A stretch of 64,000 bases of DNA. Origin: Antedon mediterranea (lineage: Eukaryota > Echinodermata > Crinoidea > Comatulida > Antedonidae). Shown here piece after piece: positions 27,201 to 39,200 of this stretch. Below the pieces are notes generated by a model that made no database searches, was not told the DNA's origin, and saw only the letters and a list, made by a program, of their open reading frames with translations. The position numbers and the translations under genes are program-made. Every line of letters begins with the position of its first letter. Position 1 is the first letter of the stretch. The stretch spans positions 1,054,001 to 1,118,000 of the forward strand of contig NC_092672.1 in assembly GCF_964355755.1 (NCBI RefSeq), given 5' to 3'.

Positions 27201-30200
27201 GACAAGAAATCATCAACAAACTATTATAAATAACATAATGATATCCTTATTAGGCCTAATACATATTTTAACAGTAAAGAACCTAAGTCTACTTATACAG
27301 GTCAAGTCAAATTATAATATAATTATTCTACTTTAACAGTTCATATATCTGTTCCTTTTGTTCAATGTGTGGAAAATAAATAAATGAAACAAACAAACAA
27401 ACAGTATCTACAGTTTTAGTTAAAATTGTACTTTTTTTAATTGTATACTAGTTGGAACTTACTCTGGCAATTCTGTCAGTGTTGAGCAATTTACAAAGTT
27501 CATCTTCAAATCTGTCCAATGTTGGGTATAGGTTTATCTGCAACCTATCTAAAGTTGCAGGAATCTTTTTTAGTGGCCTTGGTTTTCGGAAATTGTCAGC
27601 ACCTGAAAGAATAAAATAAATAAATTTTTAAACATTCAAAGGTACTGATTGTGTGTTGTTTAGGTAATTAAAATGCATACTACTGTACTAATAGGCATGT
27701 ACTGCCAGTACGAGTACTACTGTACTGTACTAATAGGCATGTACTGCCAGTACGAGTACTACTGTACTGTACTAATAGGCATGTACTGCCAGTACGAGTA
27801 CTACTGTACTGTACTAATAGGCATGTACTGCCAGTACGAGTACTACTGTACTGTACTAATAGGCATGTACTGCCAGTACGAGTACTACTGTACTGTACTA
27901 ATAGGCATGTACTGCCAGTACGAGTACTACTGTACTGTACTAATAGGCATGTACTGCCAGTACGAGTACTACTGTACTGTACTAATAGGCATGTACTGCC
28001 AGTACGAGTACTACTGTACTGTACTAATAGGCATGTACTGCCAGTACGAGTACTACTGTACTGTACTAATAGGCATGTACTGCCAGTACGAGTACTACTG
28101 TACTGTACTAATAGGCATGTACTGCCAGTACGAGTAGCAACATATGATGTTATCCTTTGTAAAATTCAATTGGAATAGAGTATTGAATCTTCATAGGTAC
28201 GACATGCTAGCATTAACATTAAAGAGGGCTTAATATGCTAGCCTTCCAATTCCAGAGGTATTTTAATATGCTAGCTATCCAAATCCATGGGTTTCATACC
28301 TATTTCAGGATCTGCTATGGCAACCCCTGGTACCACATCAGTGGCACCCACTATGACATTTTCTGGTAGGAGGTGCATAATCTTCTCCAAATAGCGATGT
28401 GACTTAATGGTGTAGGTCATGTGACAATCGGATATCAATACCGTGTTGGGGTCATCTAAAAGAAATATTGTACATGTTTAGTATACTATACACCACACCT
28501 TATACTGTATTAATTCAATTTAATTTAAAACAAAATGCAAAGTACAGCGAAATTATTTCACTATTATCCTTAAACATGACAAACCTGTTCACATAACAAT
28601 ACATACAATACATGCAAATATATACAGTATACACAATATACATAGAAAAAAATCAACAAACATAAAAAAAAAAGTTTGAAACAAGAGTTTGGGAGTGGAA
28701 TTTTTCTTTTATGATAACAAATTTGACAAGATTTGAACTCAAGACCCTGGGATTGGTGCATACTGTAAGCCTCTTAACACCAAACTAAATATGTTGCTGG
28801 ATTGGTAGTAATGATCTCATGCCTCACCTTCTATGTCACCATTTACAAAGAGTAGAGCTCTTGGTGTGCCGTGCATCAGATCAACTTTTTGACTCACAGC
28901 TGGCTTCCCATCCGATGAGTCTACAATATCTTCTGTGTATGTAATATAAAAAACTAATTTATTTAGAGGAACATTCAAAACTTTTAATTACATTTATAAA
29001 CGCACATTTTTGGAAGTGAAATAATTTTCTTTTTAAGTAAAGTAAAATTTTATAAGCATCATTTTAATAAAGACAAATTTTAAAAGACAACTTTTCTAAT
29101 TTCACTTGAAAAGTAAACTCAACTTTTGAAATTAAAAAATTAAAATTATTTATTTATTTATTTATTCAATTTCTGCCATATACATAACAAAGAAGACAAA
29201 ACAATTATAAAAGGAGGCACGGAAAGACCAAACAGGTGCTAAACACCTATGCTAGTTGGTCAACCCAGAACAGAGAAAAATAAATAAATTATGTGGCATT
29301 CTAGCATCTTGTATATAACTGTATTTATTGCTTAAATAGAAGACTCATATACCTTGTTCAAATGGCTTCAGTAATCCCCACCCACAGCTTATCTGTTGAG
29401 CCTCTCCATTCTTTGGATACATCGTTCCAACGACCTCAATAACGAGTACTATATTTGGGTCAGTCAAAGACGTATGGAAGTAAACAGGCTGCAATACAAT
29501 AGTAGTTGTTATAATTTAATTTCTATTATATTTTTAATAACTTTTTTGCATTAAGAGCATTTTCTCATCTCCTTCCTTCCCTTTAAGTGTTGCCATATTA
29601 AATTTCTTTTGAATTTGTTTAATTAATTAACTTTTGGAGCTGCAGGCATTCTTTATTTTTTATGTTACATTAACAGATGAAAGATGGAGGACATACAATA
29701 AAATGGAAAGACAATGAAAAAAAAACCTAAATTAGTAACAATTTCTAAATTCAAACAATATTAAAATTAATGTTTAAATTATTAGAAATAATATAATAAT
29801 ATTTATTTGGTCAACAATGAAAAACAACCAGATTCTGCACTCACGCCATAAAAGAAAATACAACATTATAGATAGATTTAGATGTAGAACACATTTAATA
29901 AAAACACAACTACATTTGTCTTATCATATATTATAATATAGTTTTTGGATTGCCTGCCTTTGCTAGCCTTATAACACATTTAATAAAAGTACAACTACAT
30001 TTGTCTTACCATATTATAATGTAGTTTTGGATTGGCTGCCTTTGCTAGCCTTATAACACATTTAATAAAAGTACAACTACATTTGTCTTATCATATATTA
30101 TAATATAGTTTTTGGATTGCCTGCCTTATAATACATTTAATAAAGTACAACTACATTTGTCTTACCATATTATAATGTAGTTTTGGATTGGCTGCCTTTG

Positions 30201-33200
30201 CTAGCCTTATAACACATTTAATAAAAGTACAACTACATTTGTCTTACCATATTATAATGTAGTTTTGGATTGCCTGCCTTATAACACATTTAATAAAAAC
30301 ACAACTACATTTGTCTTACCATATTATAATGTAGTTTTGGATTGCCAGTACTTGCCCCTTTACAAGCCTTCTTTGGTCCTTTCCATGTTCTTCCAAAAAA
30401 TCTTTTAAAGGTGACATCAAAGAGACTGAGTCGTATTTCATATTCTGGCTTCTTACCAGTTCCTTCCTGCAAGATTCAAAGTTAATAGGCGGATTGGAAT
30501 AAGTGGCTTAACGCATATGACAAACGCCCCTGGTTTAGTACTGCCACCATGGTACTCCACCATGGTACTCCTCCATGGTACTGCCACCATGGTACTCCTC
30601 CATGGTACTGCTAAGGGGCCCTCTAACTAACGCTGGGTAGTTGCATTGAGGCTGCTTAAGTTCTGGCCCCCCTATGTTTAGCCAGTGAGTGCTCATAGCT
30701 GTTATGCCACTGATATAATATAGTACTGTGTAAGTTGAGAAGGCAATGACGGTGACAGTGTAGCTTAAAGTATTGTCTCATGATAATTTTTTTGGTTTTT
30801 TTTGCTGAATATGCCATTTTAATGTCACATAATAATTATCCACTTCGACCAAAAATTGGATCGAAAAAAAAAATGTATTTACCTGAATAAACTGTAATTT
30901 AAAGCAAAAAATTTTCAAATTGGCTGCCAGCCAATGGGTTTTGGTGAAATTTAACCATTTATTTTGTGATTTTATAAGTGAGAACATTATTTTTTTTTTT
31001 TTTATACTACGCAAGTGATTAACTTTATTAAAACTACAAAATAACATTATTCAAAGTCCGATTTAATTAATCTTCATTTTTCATGTTTTTCGGGGACAAT
31101 ACATCTTTAATACAAAGCCATGTCTGGAGCTACAGTAGGTATTGCACCTGCCATTTATGCGAGATGATAGGAGTAAAAAGGGAAATTGTGGATTTGATGC
31201 ACTAAAATACTTGTTGGTGGTCTAACTGAACTTTAACACAGAGACCCCATTTAGAATTGGGGTGGCCAAGGGCCCAAACATAAGTGTAAATGGGGTCTTA
31301 GTGGGGTCAAAGGTTAGGTTTACATTACTACTAAGTGCATTAGCACAAAAAAGAGAACAAGAAAATAGATTAAAACATAACTGATTATGATGTACAGATT
31401 GTAATGTTTAACATTAATGTATAAATGTCCTATCTAATCAATGTTAGCCTTTCTTATCATAAAAAGCTGTAATTAATCAAATATCTAAAGATCATTCACC
31501 TAGTATGTTAGTATGTTAATGTGTACCCAGACTTTAGACCTCTTTCTAACGTTTTTTAAACTTACTGTTATTGTATTTTCAAATATTAGTTTGATTAATA
31601 CTGGTAATGTTATGGCAATCTAGTTTTAACTTCTCTTGGCAATGGGCGTGGCCTCGTATTTTTACTGATAGATACAGTAAATAATTTTTGGGGAAGATCC
31701 AGGGGTGGGGGGATGTTGGAATACAGTAGCGCTTGGGTCGCAGTAGCGCTTGGGTCGCAGTAGCGCTTGGGTCGCATGCTCCCCCAAAAATTACATTACA
31801 AAACTACTTTTTGATATCTACTTTTGACAGATTATTATTAAAATATTATTATGTTATTGTTAGTTGGATCCGTCCCTGAGCTCTAAAGCTCTGTCCACAT
31901 TATCAAACTTTATGTGACAAAAAATGTGGTGTACACATATATGGACACGATGATGTCATATCACTACCATATTTGACCATATATCAATACCATATTTGGG
32001 TACATCACACTACAGTATACACACCACATCAAGAAAACTGCCTTTTAAGTTATATAAATCCTGAAGAACTACAATAAATGCCACCCAGTTCTCCTTCCTG
32101 CTATTCACATAATCATATGTTAGAATCTTTGACAATGTCAAGCGGTCATGTAATTGCTTTACTTCATCCGCTGATTGGCGGACAGTTCTGACAACGGGAG
32201 GAGCTGATTGGTTGGCAGGTCTAGTGACGGAATGATGGCTTAAGCTTGACTGTTCTTCTACAGGGTAAATAACTGTTGTAGTGATGGGACTAGATGCGTT
32301 ATTATATTCATCGTCAAAGGTGACCATTTGGCGCGACTGCCTACCGCTATGTATGGGATCATTAAAAGGATTATTAGAATAATTTCCAGATGTAGAATTA
32401 CGGTAACCAAAATAATCTGGTGATGCGGCATGATGGGAAAATTCTTGTGTTGGACTTTGGCTTCGCTCATCACGATTTCTACTTGTTTGTTCATTCTTCC
32501 GATGTGATTGCGACTTTTTTCCAGTTTTCAATGATGTATGTTTTGAAATAACAATGTCTGGAATGACTGGCAAACCATTCCGTAGACTGGAAACTGATTG
32601 CTGCATATCCATTAATCCTAGGGGCACCTTAGAATATAAACCCCCAGGGGCACCTTAGGATATAAATCTCCACAGGCACCTTAGGATATAAATCCACAGG
32701 GACACCTTAGGGTATAAATCCCCAGGGACACCTTAGGGTATAAATCCCCAGGGGCAACTTAGAATATAAATCTTTTTCTCCGGTACCAATGATTGCGATT
32801 TTTCTGCGCGTGTTCTTCAATTGAGATCAAATTCAAGATGAGAAGCCCAAAAACTTTTGAGCATTAGTAAAAGTTTCTATTTGAAGTATATTGGTAATAT
32901 GTTTCTCATATAAATGAACATTTTTCATGAAAACTGGCTTATTATAAGCCAGTTGTGACCACTTTTTCACAGAGGCCTTTGACAACCCAGTGGCTTAAAC
33001 AGAGATTGTTTCCTTTTTGCGAAAACTAAACCGTTTTATTTGTTGTGGCTACATCCATTGTCAACTTCTTTAATTACTATAATACTGTATTAACTATCCC
33101 CTTTGTTCGCTGGTCTTAATATATTGATTGGTTCTGAGAGCTCTTTTCTGTAACAGCAGCATTCAATAAAAGATGAAAGTATCAAATCACTAGCGTATCC

Positions 33201-36200
33201 TTTGAAGTGTCAATTATCAAATAAACATTCAACATTTCATAATTCAGTTTCTTCTAAACACGAGGAAAAAAATATCTTATTGTATGTTAAAAATACAGTA
33301 AACTTTTCAAAAACGTTCCTTCTACTTATTTCTAAGCCTACATGTAGGAGGCTAGACTGAATATTTAGAGTAGCACCTGATTTATTGCTGTTATCTGCTG
33401 AGTCCACAGTCTAAAACCAATAAAGAAATTGATGAAAAATGAAATCTACTTTAGATTATGATTCTTTAGAAATGCAGCCTGAAAGCTGTAGTAAAACATT
33501 CTGTAAATTCCATAGAGTCCTCAATCTAATCAATTTCACAAAAACTTGAAAGGAAACCACAAAAAAACAGCTATTCAATGCGTAATGAAATTATTACGAT
33601 CAATACACAATTAAAAGTGTACCATATTCAGTAGCGTGTTACACATTATTTTTATTATTAATACTGAAATATGATGACATTTTCTGCCATTATCATTATC
33701 TTCTCGTTAAGATAATGCCTTTCATAAAATATGTTGCTTTAAGATCTATTTTCTTTGTGGAAATTTGTTAAGACAACAATCTTAAAGTTAAAGATGTAGA
33801 GTCTGATGTTTAAAGCACATATGTATAGTAGAACAGCATCATTGAGATTTTTTCAGATGTTAATCAGGGCCGGCCGTAGCCACCAGTACGGTTAGTAAGG
33901 TCTCAACTTTTTCACAGCGTGTTGCGAAAACTGCACCACTTTATTTCTTGTGACTACATCACTGTCAATCACTTACAATTTTGTGAAACTCCATGTCAGG
34001 TTATGAATCCACTGTCTAGTTTTATTTTTTCAACGTATAATATACCATATTTCTCTTCAAACTGACTCGTAATAAATCCTGTAAAAACTTTCTAGCAAAA
34101 AATCAATTTGTAATTCCGATAAATCAGTATCTTCAGAGAATAAATTAACACGAAAATTCCAAACTAGAATTATGTGAGATCACAAAAACACATTTAAAAA
34201 AAAAACTTTTAAATCCGACTGTGACGATTGAAATCATTAAACTAGAAACATAATTAAGTTGCCTATTGCGGATTGAGATGGTAATTAAAACACAATTCTA
34301 AAAGAACGGCTGATAAAAGGGCTCAAATTTGATCTCCTGATTGGCTGTTTATAGTGTGAGCTCATCCAATCAAACATAATCCTAGTTACAACTCAACACA
34401 AGAGTAAACAAAAGCTCTCTGTAAATAATCGTACAAAGACGGTTTTCTTTACTCGAGGGAAGTGTCAATAAGTTTGTTCTAATTTTGTTTTAAACCAATT
34501 CCTTTCTGGTAATACTAAACAAGAATTGTCTTCACACACAGGTTGAATAACAACATGAGAAATTGTTTAATGTAACTGGATACATCACCATGGTAACAGC
34601 TGTTAACAACTGTTAAACCAGCATACAAATAACTTAAGTTGTTATGCCAGAGTTACCTTTCTTTTTTATACCTCCATGCCTTTGCTGACTTCTCCTCAGC
34701 ATTTAATACCCTTTAATCCTGCCATCTTAATAGATAAGTTGATTACAGTAAGCTAGAGGTGAACCCATCCATAATTAAATGAATTGAAAGTTTCTTATGT
34801 AATCGAACACAGAAACTATAATAGGATCACCTCAAGGATGTGTGTTAAGCCCCCTCTTATTTATTTTATATACCAATGACTGTAAGTCAACTTCTAGTAG
34901 CATACATTATTTAAAATACGCGGATGACACAGAGCTAGTGAAACTGAATATCATGATGAAACCGTTTTCGAATTGGTGTAAGACAAATTGCCTCTTACTA
35001 AACGAAAAGAAAACCAAAGTTGATTTTCGAAAAAAAATGTGCTGCTCTGGCTCCCCTAAAAATTAATAATCAGGAAATTGAATCTGTTGAAAGCTACAAA
35101 TACCTAGGTATGACTGTTGATAACAAATTTAGCTGGGAGAAACACTGTAAAAATACTATAAAAAAAGGAAATACACGACTGTTCTTTCTCAGAAAACTGA
35201 GAAATTATGGGGTAGATAGAACTGTATTAAATTTATTTTACTCTTCGATTGTTGAGTGTGCTCACTTTCTGTTGTGTTGCCTGGTTCTGTGGATGTAGAA
35301 CAGAAGAAAAAACCAGATTACAACGAATATTAAATAAAGTAGGTAGGATCACAGGATCTAGACATAATCTGGATGACCTTTGCAACAAAATCATAAGGAA
35401 AAAGGCTATGAAAATATGCGACGACTCAAACCACCCTTTAAATAAACAGTATGTTAAAATGAGATCAAAAAGACTAAATGTGCTGAGATCGTGCAATAGT
35501 AGGGTAATGCGATATTTTTATTCTTTTGTTCCGTATTCCATTAGACTGTTAATGATATTGCATAATGTGAATTTTTTGATGTATTGCTGTTTTTTATTAT
35601 TTATATAGTCAATAGTAGTTTTATGTTCATACTTGTACATTGTTAAATAATATATAGTGTTTTTAAATATTGTAATTAATTATTTTTATATGAAACGTTT
35701 TATATATTTTTGTACTATATTGTGAAAAGCACTCAAAATATTTTCCTATGTGGACGAAATAAAGTTGAATCTTGAATGAATCTTGAATACTGTATACAGT
35801 TTACACACAATTGATCTTTTCATAAAAATGTACTTTGAACATGTTTCTTTTTACACTGTGTTGTTTGAAATGGGAAAAAACATTTGGGAAAACACTATTT
35901 CATGAATAACATGTCATTATTTTAAAATAAAAACAATATTCACACAATACATACACAGAGCTACAATAGCAACAGCTACAACCAGTACTGGTGGTGGTAA
36001 CTCAATTTGAGAAATGATGTCACGGCATATTGAATATCGTAATTACGTTTAATTAAGCATTTAATTCGGCGTAACACAATCAAGATGAGTTTACAAACCA
36101 AGGTTAGGAATTTGGGTCACAAACATTGTTAAACTACTTGAATTTGACAATTAAATCAATAACCATAATCAATGAAATATAATACTAATGTGTAGAATAT

Positions 36201-39200
36201 TAAAATATAATTTTGAGTAAATTTAAAACAGTATATTGATTGATTGATCATTCATTTCAGAATAAAAACACTGGCATTCCATAAACATAAATTTCTGTTT
36301 TCTCATCAGAAAACATTCTGGTCTTTCTACAGTGTATCTTCCACCTCCAAACCTTCTTTTAAAGATTTATTGTCCCCCTGAAAAATTATTTTTACAATTT
36401 TTTTGTTGAATATAGAATTTTAATGTCACATAATAGTTATCCACTTCGACCAAAAATCGGATCTAAAAAAATTGTACTTTACCTAAAAAAAACTGTAATA
36501 TAAAGCTAAAAATGGTCAAATTGGCTTCCAGCCAATGGATTTTGGTTGAATTTAACCATGTTATCTTATAAGTGAAAACATTTTTTATTTTTTTTTTATT
36601 TTTTTATACAGAAGTGATTAACTACAAAATAACCTATTCAAAGTCTGATTTAATTAATCTTCATTTTTCATGTTTTTGGGAGACATTACATCTTTAAGCC
36701 GGGATGTTTTTTAGAATATATATTATTAAATAGAATATATCCATCAATTTTAAAGTTATTTTGTGATTTTTATATAAATTTATCTCTATTGAAACTTGGA
36801 TAATTGCTAATTTGGTTGCTTGGATACAAGTGAGCATTGCTAAAGCCTTAATGTGCAGCATCATAGCTTAATGTTTATTGAGGACAAAGTAATAAGATAA
36901 TATGTTATTTACAACAATACAGAGTATGTCAAATATTAAAGATACCACAGTACAAGTCTGTACTCTTACAGGTGTAATGCACAGTACTATACTACTGTTG
37001 TTTTGGTACCTTAATTGGTGTAATGCCAAAAATAGTAAATTAATATTTCAAAATGTTTTTATAGTTACTTCTATTTACAATTACTATGTAGCTATGGCAA
37101 CAAATGTTGCAGCTACTACTATGTAGCTATGGCAACAAATGTTACAGCTACTACTATGTAGCTATGGCAACAAATGTTGCAGCTACTACTATGTAGCTAT
37201 GGCAACAAATGTTGCAGCTACTACTATGTAGCTATGGCAACAAATGTTGCAGCTACTACTATGTAGCTATGGCAACAAATGTTGCAGCTACTACTATGTA
37301 GCTATGGCAACAAATGTTGCAGCTACTACTATGTAGCTATGGCAACAAATGTTGCAGCTACTACTATGTAGCTGTGGCAACAAATGTTGCAGCTACTACT
37401 ATGTAGCTATGGCAACAAATGTTGCAGCTACTATGTAGCTATGGCAACAAATGTTGCAGCTACTACTATGTAGCTGTGGCAACAAATGTTGCAGCTACTA
37501 CTATGTAGCTATGGCAACAAATGTTGCAGCTACTATGTAGCTATGGCAACAAATATTGCAGCTACTACTATGTAGCTGTGGCAACAAATGTTGCAGCTAC
37601 TACTATGTAGCTATGGCAACAAATGTTGCAGCTACTACTATGTAGCTATGGCAACAAATGTTGCAGCTACTACTATGTAGCTGTGGCAACAAATGTTGCA
37701 GCTACTACTATGTAGCTATGGCAACAAATGTTGCAGCTACTACTATGTAGCTATGGCAACAAATGTTACAGCTACTACTATGTAGCTATGGCAACAAATG
37801 TTACAGCTACTACTATGTAGCTGTGGCAACAAATGTTGCAGCTACTACTATGTAGCTATGGCAACAAATGTTGCAGCTACTACTATGTAGCTATGGCAAC
37901 AAATGTTACAGCTACTACTATGTAGCTATGGCAACAAATGTTGCAGCTACTACTATGTGGCTGTGGCAACAAATGTTGCAGCTACTACTATGCAGCTGTG
38001 GCAACAAATGTTGCAGCTACTACTATGTAGCTATGGCAACAAATGTTGCAGCTACTACTATGTAGCTATGGCAACAAATGTTGCAGCTACTACTATGTAG
38101 CTATGGCAACAAATGTTACAGCTACTACTATGTAGCTATGGCAACAAATGTTGCAGCTACTACTATGTAGCTATGGCAACAAAAATGTTGCAGCTACTAC
38201 TATGTAGCTATGGCAACAAATGTTACAGCTACTACTATGTAGCTATGGCAACAAATGTTGCAGCTACTACTATGTAGCTGTGGCAACAAATGTTACAGCT
38301 ACTACTATGTAGCTGTGGCAACAAATGTTACAGCTACTACTATGTAGCTGTGGCAACAAATGTTGCAGCTACTACTATGTAGCTGTGGCAACAAATGTTG
38401 CAGCTACTACTATGTAGCTGTGGCAACAAATGTTACAGCTACTACTATGTAGCTGTGGCAACAAATGTTGCAGCTACTACTATGTAGCTGTGGCAACAAA
38501 TGTTGCAGCTACTACTATGTAGCTATGGCAACAAATGTTGCAGCTACTACTATAGCTATGGCAACAAATGTTACAGCTACTACTATGTAGCTGTGGCAAC
38601 AAATGTTGCAGCTACTACTATGTAGCTGTGGCAACAAATGTTACAGCTACTACTATGTAGCTGTGGCAACAAATGTTGCAGCTACTACTATGTAGCTGTG
38701 GCGACAAATGTTGCAGCTACTACTATGTAGCTGTGGCAACAAATGTTTAGAAGCATTTAAATTACAGAATAGGCTTTACTGTATATAGAGGGCACCTGGC
38801 TATCAGATCCCTGCCATTAAAAAATTTAATAAAATATTGTATCACAAAAAATGGTAAACGATAATTTTTCGATAACAATTAAGTTACAGTATACAGCTAT
38901 TTCATTTATGCATATCTGCTTCAAGAAATATACTTAATGTTAATTTTTTAAACATCATATTTAATGTCTTGTATTTCTTTTCATGTTAGTAATAATTAGT
39001 ATGTCTTAATAACATTAATATTGAATTTAATTGAAGAACTGTAAATATTATTCAACAATCGTTAAATGAAAATAAGTGTTTAGTTTCAGTATACAATAGC
39101 GTTGCTATAGTACCAACTGACAAATATTGTTTTATGGTCTCATATACTCTTAGCAACAAACAAAACAAAATCAACTTATAAAACATGGAACGAGTCTTCT

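Noticed and set aside
27673-28137. 154-codon ORF
   Set aside because: It is the reading of a 42 bp minisatellite whose period is divisible by 3. It gives a 14-residue repeat with no start context, inside an NPHP4 intron.
29880-30345. CRISPR-like alternation of repeats and spacers
   Set aside because: The context is eukaryotic and intronic, units are contiguous rather than separated by unique spacers, and they match the exon 2 junction.
37868-38100. 65-codon ORFs with MATNVAATT-like repeats
   Set aside because: These are frames across the 35 bp hairpin minisatellite. Units with a missing triplet and the shift between frames show no selection.
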